Shown: piece by piece, positions 41,917 through 53,355 of the stretch
Position numbering within the stretch: the stretch's first letter is position 1
How the letters are laid out: every line of letters begins with the position of its first letter
NCBI GenBank assembly: GCA_963556255.1
Contig: OY744604.1
Span: forward strand, 21,810,566-21,874,565
DNA length: 64,000 nt
Direction of reading: 5' to 3'
From: Allolobophora icterica
Lineage: Eukaryota > Annelida > Clitellata > Crassiclitellata > Lumbricidae
Notes under the pieces: model-generated
What the model was told of the DNA's origin: nothing
Databases searched by the model: none
The model's input: the letters and a program-made list of their open reading frames with translations, nothing else
Made by a program: the position numbers and the translations under genes

Positions 41917-42344
41917 AAGTGGCAGTAGCTGTTGCAACGCCCAGCCCTAGAGGTTATTATCTTCGAGGTACATGATCCGTTGTCTGGAATCGTGATATCG
42001 TGGTTGGGGCATTGCGGGTTTTTGGCATTTGCGAATATCTTAGATGCCATCGAGTTTCCATCTGAGACCTCTCTCTACGAACAAAAGCATGACTATGTCG
42101 GTTAAAAGTTCCAGCTCGATCTTCGTCTTTTTCAGTAAAGCATCCCATGCTATTCCTGGCAAATAGAAGTAGCTTGCTGGATCCAGACTCTAGTGTTTTA
42201 TCGATGTCCCAGGCCCCTCGAAAACATCCGCCTCTAGAAGCACAACCTTGCGGAGATACAAGTCGTGATAGTCGCCCAAGGTCTTACAGTCGAATTCGTT
42301 CCTTACTCGTTGGGCGTGTTGATAATCCTGCCAGGGATTAAGCT

Positions 42345-42402
42345 GAGATGATGAGTTATGCCCTGATATTTACCAGGGTGTTTACAGGCACTGCCAGGCC
42401 AT
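42345..42402 (+). repeat. SINE fragment, inverted relative to 41630-41683
   Basis: GATGATGAGTTATGCCCTGATATTTACCAGGGTGTTTACAGGCACTGCC mirrors the copy at 41590-41683, giving a ~50-bp inverted repeat around 660 bp. Confidence 0.8.
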
Positions 42403-42619
42403 TGAAAACACACAATTAATTATTCAAAAATAAATATTATTTTCCCGACTAAGCAAATAACATAAAATTTACAAATTTACGAAAACTAGTCTACATGCTG
42501 TAGTACAATGTTCGGAGCTATCACATAGCTAGCTATCTGCATATCCTTAAAGTGTTCCAAGAGATAATTCTTCTATACGTCTGTCCTAAATATATCTCAA
42601 AATATCGCAATATCTCTAT

Positions 42620-43060
42620 GTTTTAGCCGTTATGGGTTGACGCAGGAGACTCCGTTCCTTCACCAAACGTGGGAGAAAACAGACCTCCCTAGCGAAGTCC
42701 ACAACCCCCGTTGGCGATGACAGTGTCGACCTCAGCTCCATTGTGGCCATACGTCCGTCCGTAGAAAATGCTTGAGATCCCGTTCCGTCGTCACGTTCAA
42801 GGAAAAGTCTGAGACCATACGTCCGTCTGTAGTGCACGTTCCGGACCTCGTTTCGTCCTCACCGTCGAAGAATACGTCCGCGACCTGCAGCTCCGTTGAC
42901 TGTATTCGCCCGACTATCTTCATCGACTGTCTTCCGTTCGACTCCTTTCGTCGACCGTCCTTCTTCGACTTTTCTTGTCGACTCCTGGTTCGACTGTCCT
43001 TTTCGACTCACTTAGCCCGACTGTCTTTGTTTCCGTCGATCACACACTTCGGCGATTCAC
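42620..43060. repeat. Short-period repeats of unknown origin
   Basis: CATACGTCCGTCYGTAG occurs at 42748 and 42816 in a duplicated ~70-bp context, followed by repeated TCGACTGTC/TCGACTCC words (42890-43030). No protein family recognised on either strand. Confidence 0.5.
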
Positions 43061-43261
43061 ACCTTGACCTAGCCCATACCGACCTACTACCTGTTTCTAG
43101 ACAAATTCACATCCGAGATATGTTTTCTGGAGAGCGTGTTGTAGAACGCTTCCCTGGGTGGAAGTCGGTCCTCTTCGAAACGGGTATGGCTATCTATATA
43201 CTAGTAGGGATAGACTCCTTACGCCTCAACAGATCTAGTTTTCTCCTATCATTTTAAATGA

Positions 43262-45064
43262 AATTTTCTTTTACACGAGCCTTTGTGACTTTCAGATCTT
43301 CTAGACCAATTTCCAGACAGCTTGTCTAGCGAGCTATTCAGGAACTGGACGCTGTCGATGAACTGTATTTAGTTCAGCTTGAATGTCATGTATTTCTCCA
43401 TATTGTTTGGGATGCATTTAATTGTAGACTTCTCTTCCTGTGCGGCCTTACAGCTACCTATCGCTTGCATGATGAGGTGGCTGTCGTAACGTCGTAGATT
43501 GTGGAAGACCACCGGTGCAATACACCTATGGGGGTATATTCGAAGTTTGAGGTCGCAAGCACCGTGGGCGGCCCCTCGGTACTTACCTGTGATATGGCAA
43601 TGGTACTAATCTTGTCCGTTTTGAGTTCTTCTCCGCAGACGTAACAATCGGTAGCCTCTCCGAAGGATTGACCATCGGCCGCTGTCAAATATCTTCTTGG
43701 CTTTATCAACCAGACGTTATTTCGCTGGAGGTCACCTCGTCTTCCAAACATTGCGGGAATTCTTCAACGGCGTTCTCGCCACGATAGAGCACAGGCTTCT
43801 TCAAGTATCCATCACTGCGAACCACTGTGTTGCAAAAGCTGCAGTGTTTCTGCTCAGCTGTCTGTCTGATTTTACTCTCGTTGGAGTTCCTGGCTGCGCC
43901 TTCTGTTGGTATGCTTAGAGCTTCGAAGTCGGCGTATATGGTGTATGGAACGCGCATCGTTTTGTGTTCATTCTGGAATTTTAGAATAATTCACCCTCTA
44001 TATTGGCATTACGATCAGCTGCGGCTTCTTACTAACATGGGCATCCAGCAAGTCATGTCTTCAGAATTTGTATAAACGGGGGCGACATGGGTGTTTTCGC
44101 TCCCCGTAATCTTTGTTTTTTAGAAAGCATTCGGGGAAATCCTTTACACAGACATAGTGAAAGTTATCACCACTGGCCAACAGTAGAAGATCAACCTTGT
44201 GGACTCTAGTCTAGGTTGAAACACGGATTGGATATAGCCCGCCATTCCACCCGAACACGCTTTGAACTATAGTCGGGTTTTTGGCATTCGAAACGGCTGA
44301 TATCCGATACCTTCACTGGGAAAGTGATTTTTTAAAGTCCAGCTCGTTGAGGTTGGCCTGATACTTAGTCAGGCAATGCGCGTTTTTGCTCTACCGAATA
44401 GAGAGCAGACAAAATCGCCCATTCGAACCAACGGTTGTCTACGTTTTGAACATTGATGACTGCACGCGGAGAGGTGTGTGCTATCATGCTACGGCGTGGG
44501 AAAGTAGCTCTTAGCACGAAACGGCTGGTACCTAGCAAAAGCAAGATCTAGCGCTACAACCCGCTGAACTCTCCACTTCGACCCCTCATTAGTGTACTAC
44601 TCGAGGCGCTTCAGTACTTCGTCCTTGGCCGCTGTACAACTCTTTGGATGTCCACCACATTGAGGGTGGTTGCTGCGTTACTCCGGGTGTAAACAGTCGT
44701 CGTTACGGTGCTGGGGGCCGCGTTGCCGTCATACACCTGCCAACTTTTCCAACTCATTCGTTAGCACTTGCGCGTATTTCAGACCGTGCTGCCTCACCAG
44801 CTCTTCATTGAGATGCACCTCGATGTTCTGCTCCATTGCACTTAAGAAAGCCAACGCTTCTCCCTCCCCATGGTTAAGAAGCACATCTACGCGATAGTCT
44901 CTCAGAAGGCTATTGGAGAACTCTTTGTGCACTAGAAATGGTGGTGGACTACCTTCTTCGTTCTTGGATAGCAGTGGGTCGAACTCTGCCAGAAGGGTCT
45001 TACTTTTTGCCCCTCTTCGCTTGCGCGTGGGAGGAACTGGCCTTGGAAGCATCGGCTCCAACAA
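43262..45064 (-). pseudogene. Polinton/Maverick-type DNA polymerase B, decayed N-terminal half
   Basis: Minus-strand pieces in several frames follow the order of protein-primed type-B polymerases of Polintons and related viruses. They include an upstream region (45064-44730), a segment with WAILSALYSVEQK (about 44400), the exonuclease I motif in VPYTIYADFEAL (about 43940), a CYVCGEEL zinc pair (about 43650), and IPNNMEKYMTFKL with FIDSVQFLNSSLDKLS (about 43390-43310). Similarity ends at 43262, before the polymerase palm motifs, and many stops and frame changes intervene. No integrase, capsid or ATPase gene of such an element is visible nearby, so this is an isolated fossil. No reading frame can give an active enzyme. 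Confidence 0.75.
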
Positions 45065-45204
45065 ATGCCGTCTGACTGCACTCGGAATTGGTTAATCTAA
45101 GATGCTCTGCAGAACAGCCCGAAGAGCTGGGGGCCGGGTAAACTCATCCAGCAATTGCTTAATATATTCATTATTTAGAAATTATTTTAAAACAACGTAT
45201 TTAA

Positions 45205-47018
45205 CTTTTCTTCAATTGGAACTTTTCAGTTCTAAGACAAATGATTTCCTCAGAATGATGACAGAAAAGATTGCGGACTTACGTGCTTCAACCGCCTCCA
45301 CCTGAATTCACACGCACGGACTTCAAGTTTAGTGACTTTCGTCCCATCCTTGAGGCTGATCTTCGACGTGTTCTCAGCTCTTCAAACCAGAAATCTTGTG
45401 AACTGGACCCGCTTCCTCCGTTTATTCTTACTAATGTTTTAGATGATGTTGTCCCATTTTTGATATATTTGTTCAATAGGTCTCTAGCAGAGGGCCATCT
45501 CCCTCCATCTCAGAAGCAAGCTATTGTCTTCCCTACCCTTAAAAAACCTAATCTTGACTCACAAGTATGTTCTAACTATCGTCCTATTTCTAACCTTTCT
45601 TTTCTCTCTAAAACTCTTGAGAGACTTGTCTCGCTTCAACTTCTGCCCTATCTTGAACAGTCTGGACTCCTCCCTTCTAGTCAATCAGGGTTTAGAGGTC
45701 ACCACTCTACAGAAACTGCCCTCCTGTCCCTTCTCTCGGACATTTATACTGCCATTGACAGGTCTCATTTGACGCTTCTAGCGCTCTTTGATGTTTCCTC
45801 GGCCTTCGACATGGTTGACCATGAAATCCTACTTCGACGTCTTGAACTATCTTGTGGTCTCAGTGGTCTCCCTCTTCTTTGGTTCAAATCTTACCTCTCT
45901 GACCGTACTCAGAAGATTGTCCTTGGTGACTCCAGAACTGCCTGGGTTAGAGTTGAGTATGGTGTCCCACAGGGTTCTGTCCTTGGCCCCATTCTGTACT
46001 TACTCTACACAGCTGACATACCTTCTATATTTACTAAACACTTTACCTCTGGTCACCTTTATGCAGATGACGTTCAGATCTTTGTCCAAGGCCAATCCTC
46101 TCAGCAGATCTCCCTTGTTGGATCCATTCATTCCCTCTCACATGATCTCCACTCTTGGATGTCATCAAATCGACTTAACCTTAACTCTTCTAAGACCCAA
46201 CTGATCTGGTTTGGCACTAAACAGCAACTTTCTAAACTTGATATCCCACTTCTGTCGTCAATATACCCTGCTTTTTCATTTTCATCCAGTGTTCGGGATT
46301 TGGGTGTCACCCTTGATAGTACCCTCTCGTTTTCTGAACACCTCTCCCACCTGGCACGTTCCTGTTTCTATCATCTTAGGCGTTTGAGGGCTGTAAGAAG
46401 ATCAGTTTCTCCTTCAGTGTTCACTACTATGGTCCATGCCTTCATTTGCTGCCGCATTGACTATTGCAATTCATTGTTTGCTGGGCTCCCTAAAGCGCGC
46501 CTTTCATCTCTGCAGTCTGTTCTGAATGCGGCTGCCAGGCTCATTGCCCGTTTTCCTCGCTTCTCTCACATAACTACCTTTATGACTGATGTACTTCACT
46601 GGCTTCCTGTTGCTTCCCGCATCCAATACAAGGTTCTTCTCCTGGTCTCTAGGACTCAACTGGGAAAAGCTCCTAAATACCTATGTGACCTAATGCGTGA
46701 ACCTCTATCTGCTCTGTCTTCCCGCCCTCTTCGGTCTGCTGACCGCTTTGATCTGCTTGTCCCTCGCGCAAGGACTTCGATGGCTCAGCATCGTGCTTTT
46801 GCCATCCTTGGCCCTTCCCTTTGGAATGACCTGCCCCCCTCTCTCCGTAGCAAGATATTGCTTGGGATCTCGCCTTCTTCTCTCCGCTGCCTAAAGACCT
46901 TTCTTTTCCCTCGGGGCTGACACGCTGGGAGCGCCTCTGAATAGTCTATGCTGTGAGAGGCGCTTTATAAATAATTATATAAGATAAGATAAGATAAGAT
47001 AAGATAAGATAAGAAAAG
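45205..47018 (+). mobile_element. 5'-truncated LINE (L2/CR1 type)
   Basis: The coding part (from about 45205, first ~90 bp in another frame) runs to 46920. It is followed by GAGCGCCTCTGAATAG...GAGAGGCGCTTTATAAATAA and a (GATAA)n 3' repeat. A closely related fragment lies at 59938-60705. Confidence 0.9.
45271..46920 (+). CDS. LINE reverse transcriptase, long open frame
   Basis: About 549 codons without a stop. RT blocks: LKKPNLDSQVCSNYRPISN, QSGFRGHHSTETALL, LFDVSSAFDMVDHEILL, VPQGSVLGPILY and LYADDVQIF (catalytic Asp pair at about 46066). The post-RT domain ends in RAFAILGPSLWNDLPPSLR and FLFPRG. The apurinic endonuclease domain that should precede it is absent, so although open, the protein is incomplete. 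The initial ATG is arbitrary because the element is 5' truncated. Confidence 0.88.
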   Translation: MRTYVLQPPPPEFTRTDFKFSDFRPILEADLRRVLSSSNQKSCELDPLPPFILTNVLDDVVPFLIYLFNRSLAEGHLPPSQKQAIVFPTLKKPNLDSQVCSNYRPISNLSFLSKTLERLVSLQLLPYLEQSGLLPSSQSGFRGHHSTETALLSLLSDIYTAIDRSHLTLLALFDVSSAFDMVDHEILLRRLELSCGLSGLPLLWFKSYLSDRTQKIVLGDSRTAWVRVEYGVPQGSVLGPILYLLYTADIPSIFTKHFTSGHLYADDVQIFVQGQSSQQISLVGSIHSLSHDLHSWMSSNRLNLNSSKTQLIWFGTKQQLSKLDIPLLSSIYPAFSFSSSVRDLGVTLDSTLSFSEHLSHLARSCFYHLRRLRAVRRSVSPSVFTTMVHAFICCRIDYCNSLFAGLPKARLSSLQSVLNAAARLIARFPRFSHITTFMTDVLHWLPVASRIQYKVLLLVSRTQLGKAPKYLCDLMREPLSALSSRPLRSADRFDLLVPRARTSMAQHRAFAILGPSLWNDLPPSLRSKILLGISPSSLRCLKTFLFPRG

Positions 47019-47937
47019 AGGCACTCGGAAACAGCGGCTTCAACTTTCACTGGAAATGCTATTTTTTTCTTTTTTCTTTAATTTGTTGGTTAGTCGATTA
47101 AAATAGATGACAGCGGACCTCATTCATTAGTTGTTACACGTCGTATCCTCGATTTTTCAATAGGCTAAATTTCGTTTTAACACCCATACCATATTTAAAT
47201 CATGGCTCGGTTTCGGCACCCCTTCTAGGCCTATGTCCGGTGGCTATGAACCTCACAGGACTCCCAAACTCAATTACGGGAATAAAATGTCCGTCTTGAA
47301 AAGAATAAGCCGCTTACACTCGTTTATAGCCGCCATTAGAATTGTATAATATTAACCTTTTGGTTTCTTTAATTAACCCATTAGTGCCCACGGTCCCTTT
47401 TTAGGGACACAAAGTTATTCAAGTCCAGTCTAGCATACATGACCCGCAAACTGACAGTGTCTCTTTTGCTGTAGGCCCTAATTACTGATGTCTCTAGTAT
47501 CATTTGGAGCGTTTTATTTTTATGTATAAAAATATTCTATTAGTAAATATGACGTCATAAACTTCACCCGCGAGACATTTCACAAATGATGAATTCTTCT
47601 AAAAGGTAAACATTTTTCTAATAAATGATCTCAGTTAATTGAAAAAACTTATTGATGCTTATGTAGTACAACTATTTAGCTTGTGCAGGAATACTTTTGT
47701 TGTATGTTTGTTGTGTACGTATTCCTTACTATGTTGTGTTGAAAGCTTGTCCCTAAAAATGGACTGTGGTCATTAGAGGCCACAGTATTTTCCTACAGGC
47801 TAACATGGCTGTGTGTATGTGTTTTGACCACTGGAGCTCATTGAATCCACCCATTATAGCACCATTGAGTACTATTTCAATTCCAGTGTATAGAAAATTA
47901 GTTCCCTGTTTTTAAAATATTTAGTTTTGTTTTACAG

Positions 47938-48343
47938 AGTAACAAGATTTACTGTCAGTGGTGTCCTCAGTGCTCTCGAGGGCGACGCCGACTCTTTTCG
48001 CGCGGACATTTACATAACTCCGCCAGAGAATGGAATGGCCAGTAACGGTGATAGCGCAGATGAAGACAATACTGCCTATGTATCACCAGACAATATAATA
48101 TTATGTGGAAGGCAACTATACGTGCTCAAGGAGAGACAACAGTATTTCGTCACAGCTGTTCTTCCAACACATAAACCCAATGTGACAACGTGCTTTATAT
48201 TTGTGGTCGTATGTCCACAGGCAGCTTTAGACAATTCAGATAAAGGACAACCCATAGGTGTGTTACTTCGTACTGTCCCAGTTCCAGACGGGGAAGTAGG
48301 CATGGAGGGAAGGAGTGAAGGAAGGATGGAGGGAGGGACATAA
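47938..48343 (+). pseudogene. piggyBac transposase N-terminal remnant
   Basis: Follows an acceptor-like TTTTGTTTTACAG and encodes an acidic region FRADIYITPPENG...DSADEDN...DNIILCGRQL. This has the composition and order of the disordered N-terminus of piggyBac-type transposases. The DDE region never follows; after about 48290 the frame enters GGAGGGA and GTCT repeats. The family call rests on this motif plus the element's ends. Confidence 0.6.
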
Positions 48344-48344
48344 G

Positions 48345-48785
48345 GTAGGGCGGAAGGGAGCGAGGGAGGGAGGGAGGGAGGGAGGAATAGACAGACTTAC
48401 TAACCGTTGTTTGTCTGTATGTCAATCCGTCTGTCTGTCTGACCGTCCGTCCATATGTATGTCTGGCTTTGCGTCTGTACGTCTATATCCCTAGTGCTTA
48501 GTGTTTGTGGGCAGGGCGAATTTCTGGGCCCCTGTTATATTGCATCGGCTACAATCGGTCATACCCTCGTCCTTGCTCCTCGTTCCCCTCAAGAAGGACA
48601 GAGGTAGGACGGCAGGGAGCTAGGGAGGGAGACATAGACAGACTTACTAACCGTTGTTTCTCTGTGTGTCAATCCGTCTGTCTGTCTGACCGTCCGTCCG
48701 TCTGTCCGTCTGGCTTTGTGTATACCTCTATCTCCGTAGTGCCCAATGTTCGTGGGCGGTACCAATTTCGGGCGCCTGTGAGAGC
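48345..48785. repeat. Two tandem copies of a ~246-bp unit with (GTCT)n
   Basis: ATAGACAGACTTACTAACCG at 48387 recurs at 48633. Both copies continue through TCAATCCGTCTGTCTGTCTG and a TTCGTGGGCGG/TTTGTGGGCAG block. An open frame across it to 48939 ends in a hydrophobic segment, but I would not call it a gene. Confidence 0.85.
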
Positions 48786-49393
48786 GTTTTTCGACACACA
48801 GAACTGGGAAATTACATGCATAGATATGAGAAATATCTTAAATGCTGTGTCGGCCTACACCTTTATTGTTTCGCTGTTTTTATGCACAATAATTACCTAC
48901 ATACACGCATTCCGGTGTAACAGTATTGACTTTTGCTAGCTATTAGCCATTTTCACCAGCATTTACATAGTTGCATTTGGACAGACGTACTAACCGTTAG
49001 TTTTGACATTTCTATATGTCACTGTTCATCTGTTTATATGTTACTTTTCATTGAAATGTTGCAGTTTTTTTACTTGAATAACATGTCACTGCAGTAGTGT
49101 GTCATATTTCAAATACTTTCATTTATAAAAAACCTGTGACCTGTAGTGCCCACTGTCCCTTTTTAGGGACCAGAATTTCAATTCCCCGTTGTCCGCAGAA
49201 TTTTTCCACATTTTTCCCTTTAAACAATCCCCATTATCTACCAACCCAGAGAATTTCATAAAGTTTTGCCACCATGGGCATTAATGGGTTAAACAGTTTT
49301 TTTAATATAATGTCATTCAAATAATAATTATTATATTAAAAGTTAAAACATAATTCCCATAATTCAGGATTTTCATGGCGTTTATCTTTTCCT

Positions 49394-49876
49394 CTATAAA
49401 ATATGCCAATATTTTTTGTCTTCTGAACTGCATTTATTTAGGGTTTCGATTATCTTTTCTTTTTCCTGAGCGCGGTCATCCGGTTTAAGATGTTCTAATA
49501 TCTTATCAGCATACTTGTTCGTGTCCACTCGCGCTTTGCCATTAGTAGAATGCGATAATATATCATCCGGCAATTCTATCAATAGCTGGTGAAAATACCA
49601 GTATATGCTAATATTAATCTCTTCCATTGTCAATACTATAGTGATACTCAAATAAACACACATCTTTATGTATAACGCATTTATAATCACGAACATTTTT
49701 ACGCGAGCAAAGTCACACAGAAATGCAAATCTGAGGCGCGGGTAATCAGTGGCCAGATGAAGAGCAATTAGATATCCAGATGTTTGAAAGCCATTGAGAA
49801 CTAGTGAGTTTTGAGGCGTTTTTTTAAAGTAGAAGAAGAGGTCGAGCAATGAATAAACATTGGCGTTCGATTCCAT
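49394..49876 (-). CDS. Uncharacterised open frame
   Basis: 160 codons on the minus strand. The N-terminal half is hydrophobic, with a possible membrane segment around MCVYLSITIVL. The C-terminal ~75 residues are charged and look protein-like (IELPDDILSH, DKILEHLKPDDRAQEKEKII). I do not recognise a family. It could be a host exon starting near the internal MEEINISI. Confidence 0.3.
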   Translation of the reverse strand: MESNANVYSLLDLFFYFKKTPQNSLVLNGFQTSGYLIALHLATDYPRLRFAFLCDFARVKMFVIINALYIKMCVYLSITIVLTMEEINISIYWYFHQLLIELPDDILSHSTNGKARVDTNKYADKILEHLKPDDRAQEKEKIIETLNKCSSEDKKYWHIL

Positions 49877-50039
49877 TCTTCATGGTCGCAACAGGAAATG
49901 AACGAGACCACGTGGCAGTGCTACATCTAGGCTAAACCAGAAAACCCATAACCGAAGACCGCAGACTGCGTGACGGGATGTAGGCAGAGAGTAGTGGCTG
50001 AATGTAAGCAGGAGTGCACGCTGTGAGGGTTTAATAGGT

Positions 50040-50250
50040 CAGACATTTTAAATCTTATTGTGAATTATACAGGAAGCCAATGCAGCTGATGGAGCAAAGT
50101 TAATGCTGTGAATGAGAAGATGCACGTAGCAAGACGCGAGCCAGAGAATTTTGGATGCGTTGAAACCTGATGACTTGAAGATCTGAAATATCTGCAGATA
50201 CAGGATTGGCATAATCGAATCGAAAGAAGACATTAGATCAGGCTATGATC
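50040..50250 (-). pseudogene. LINE fragment, different family
   Basis: In the minus strand, segments such as FQRIQNSLARVLLRASSHS correspond to the post-RT part of a LINE related to that at 56530-57170 rather than to the L2-like copies. Both ends are lost. Confidence 0.55.
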
Positions 50251-50667
50251 TTTGACATGTGACGTATTATCCTGATATTGTAGAAACAAAATTGCAAAGG
50301 TTTAAATAAGGCTATTCTCTTAAGTAATATGATATAATAAGCCGTTACCAACAGTTCAGTAAGACATCTGAAATAAAGTAAATTAGTGTAAAGTAAATTA
50401 ATTTACATTAAGCACCTGCAGAACCAGTAAGACACTTAAAATAAACCAAACCACCATGAACCAAGTAATCGAACAAGGTACTAATTGAATTAATGCAGAA
50501 GAATATTAGAAGGTTTAAGCAAACGACATATAGTCAATAATGTTTAAAATTAAGTAACAGCATGTTCGTTTTATAGAAGCAATAATGCAAAGGAATGTTT
50601 GTCAGTTTCACGTGATTAAATGTTTGTGTCTTTCTGCCAACATAGTGAACGATTCATTTCGCCATAC

Positions 50668-50876
50668 TCATTCTACAAGCTTTCCGTCTCCCCATCCATC
50701 ATCAGTTGGTGTAGAAGGAAATGGTCTGTTGTTGCAGTATTCAGTGTCGCACAAGCTCGAACAATCAACGATTCTATAGCCTGGAGGCTCAATGCTACCA
50801 GCCTTCATTTCCACACATTTAGGATCCAGAAATTTCGAGCAGTCTTTTCCGGCAGTAAACACTAGCCATCCACTAT
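50668..50876 (-). CDS. Ly6/uPAR-type protein, last exon
   Basis: Follows GGTTCTGTAG|ATAGTGG (acceptor) and joins in phase 1 with the exon at 54455. It contains the remaining cysteines of a three-finger domain and its signature end, DCSSLCDTEYCNN. Then follow ~20 polar residues and a stop. No hydrophobic GPI-anchor tail is present, so the product should be secreted unless an alternative exon exists. Such proteins typically bind receptors or act as co-factors at the cell surface; no specific partner can be named. Confidence 0.7.
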
Positions 50877-51779
50877 CTACAGAACCGACAAAAATAAATC
50901 GACTGAGTATAGAGGTAAAGTAAGGGTAGAGTCACGATAATTGCAATCATTAACTCCAAATTTCGAAAGCGCTACTTTAATGCTTAAAGCAGGGATTCAG
51001 GTTATACACAAGCGCTGCATCGTTTCATAAGGTTTACCACAGAGACCAGAGGGAGGAAGCAGAGCAACTGCAACGGCGGGTTTTGTTGAAGACGCTAAAT
51101 CTTGGAAGGCGGAGGATCGAATGCATTAGGTTTGGATTTCTTAACGAGGTGAAACTTCAATTTTAAGTAGAGAATCTATAGGGCGATAAGTAGAGGACGC
51201 TGGGTGAGTGGCGGTATTGGTGGTGGAACTTAGAGAATCCCTGGATCAAAGAACATTTAGACAGATGCAGAAAGTCAGATATGTAGTTGAATAGGTGAAA
51301 AGAGACAGCCACACGCACAGGAATAGAATATACAGAAGGCTATTCCGACATATATAAAGAAACAGGTAGAAAAAGGTAAGATGATCGATACAAAAAGGAT
51401 AGCTTAAGTATGATAGGTGTGAAATCAGTTCGATACAAGTAACGTAGGAGTAGCAGCTGGAGAAGTCGAACATCCAGCCAACCATACAAGTGATCCATCG
51501 CAAATCAATCAAAGGTCAACGTCTGTACAGAAAGTTAATTATCTGGTCAATTTTGCCATCCTTGCGATAGGTTTAGCCCGTTTTCCCGGTCAGAGTCTTA
51601 CACTTTACGCATCGCACGCAGTTAAGTTTAATAATGTCGCCTACGCATTTACGACCATTAGGCCTTATTTTGCATTGTAGCCCTGAGTAGGCCTTAGTTA
51701 CCCGATTATAACACAGTTATGGTTGGTGTATCATCGGTTAATGCCGGCCTATCAGCGCAACAGAAGATACTAGTTAAAA

Positions 51780-52179
51780 TTAACCCATTTTCTACTAGCG
51801 CACCCTGGGAGGGTGCATACAAACATTCGCACAAAATATTTGCTATCCGGCTTAAACTAAATATACTACTTTATTATCTCATTTGTATTGAGCTAATTAA
51901 ACAGTCTGTGTAGCGTTTCTCTTTTTTAAATGCATATATCCCAAAAATTAGGTTGTTTAATCAAGACAATGACGTCATCTCGCAACTGTAAGAAATTGCA
52001 AGGGAGAAAAAGGTAAGTTTTTATAATTATTTATTTGGAAGAATAAAATATAATAGAATTATGTCTGTTTGTATGGTAATTAGTGATATTATAAAAAAAT
52101 TGCTATTTATTGCAAAGTTCAGATGAAAGTTATGCCGCACCCTGTGAGGGTGCGCTTGCGCTAGTAGCGAATGGGTACA
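51780..52179. mobile_element. Short piggyBac-like element in the Ly6 intron
   Basis: TTAA|CCCATTTTCTACTAGCGCA at the left is inverted at the right as GCGCTAGTAGCGAATGGG|TACA (right TTAA lost). Each end carries a stem-loop GCACCCTNNNAGGGTGC. Confidence 0.6.
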
Positions 52180-52624
52180 GGTTTTCGTAATTGGTGAGGA
52201 GCGTAAATTGATTGTTCGGATCCATCATGTAGACCTGTTATTCGGTTGGATTTGTAAAGCATGAGTTCTTATCCTTCCTAATATTATGCTCTAACTGGTC
52301 TAGGTACTTCAATTTGCATGTAGTCATGCAGATGATACTGGAAGATACGTGCAGGCGCGCCCATACGTAGGATGAACCATATCAGAAGTCTGAATTAGGA
52401 TCATAAGGCTCATTTGTACTAGAACTGCTGTCTGCAATACCATCAACGCTTCCATATGATGTTTTTGGCAATTTCTTCAAATCTGTTAAACTGCTTTGAG
52501 CGTGTTGGGTGCCATGACATTGAGGCAACTGTTGCAATTCAGCAGAACCGTCTTGAAAATTTCCCTCCAAAATAATGCAATTCCCTTGATAAAGCATCTC
52601 ATGGAACTGCCAAGCATGCATACG

Positions 52625-53246
52625 GGAAGCTATCCAGTGTTATAGTATCGGCATGGCATGACAATAAACTTGTGACTCTAGCATCAAATGTCGTTGGAGT
52701 TGAATCCACATAATTTTATCTACAGCTTCGAGATTGTACATCCGAATAACTATTGGCCAGTACAATGTGGTTACACCATGAGCTGTGTTGATCCAGCTGA
52801 CCAAATGTAGCAAAACTACAAAGAGGACAAAGAAGATAAATGGTGATGGTCGGCATTGAATCTATTGAAGCAGAATGTATGGCTCTTATAATGGAAGACA
52901 CCTTCAAACCAATAGCCACCACTGGATATTCTTGCTTTCAGGAGAGAGGTCGGCCGTGTGTGCCTTCAGGAGAGAAGTCGCCCTTGTGTACCTAATGCGA
53001 CATGCTCAACCGGCTAAGATCAGGTGCCTAGGCAGAACACAAGCATTGAATCCACTTGTTCTAGTGGAGATTCAATTTTACACACATGGTCACTTCTTTA
53101 CTGATGCCCCAACAAATAGATGTTGGGCTCATTGTGACAAAACACAAGAAAGTGTGATATTGGACTTCAAATGCACTGCTTTAATGAATTTCATGTCAAT
53201 ATATGAGACTATTTCAGTTAATTGCATTACACTCTTGAATATCTAG
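52625..53246 (+). pseudogene. piggyBac transposase C-terminal remnant
   Basis: Pieces in more than one plus-strand frame: SAWHDNKLVTLASNVVG (about 52650) resembles the late catalytic domain, and 52950-53230 has FRREVALVYLMRHAQ followed by RCWAHCDKTQESVIL and further Cys, like the C-terminal ring-type finger. Stops break it between 52690 and 52870. A related stem-loop end lies at 53318-53355. Confidence 0.55.
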
Positions 53247-53317
53247 CAAAAAAATTAATTAAATGACAAATAATACTGGATTTCCTTTAGTAGCCATGCA
53301 ATATATCGCGAACTGCT

Positions 53318-53355
53318 TAACTACTTGCGCACCCTCCCAGGGTGCACCACTTTGA
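53318..53355. repeat. Stem-loop related to the 51780 element ends
   Basis: CTACTTGCGCACCCTCCCAGGGTGCA repeats the subterminal hairpin at 51796-51818 with a preceding TTAA (53310). It may be the other end of the element that carried the transposase remnant. Confidence 0.5.

Larger units (their letters stand above)
47373..49292 (+). mobile_element. piggyBac-like transposon with internal deletion
   Basis: TTAA|CCCATTAGTGCCCA at 47373 and TGGGCATTAATGGG|TTAA ending at 49292 form inverted ends with the TTAA duplication. AGTGCCCACNGTCCCTTTTTAGGGAC occurs subterminally at 47389 and again, directly repeated, at 49147. It carries the start of a transposase but not its catalytic part. Confidence 0.85.

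Noticed and set aside
48505..48939. Membrane-protein gene
   Set aside because: The frame runs through a tandem duplication with (GTCT)n inside a piggyBac-like element; only a short hydrophobic stretch suggests a protein.
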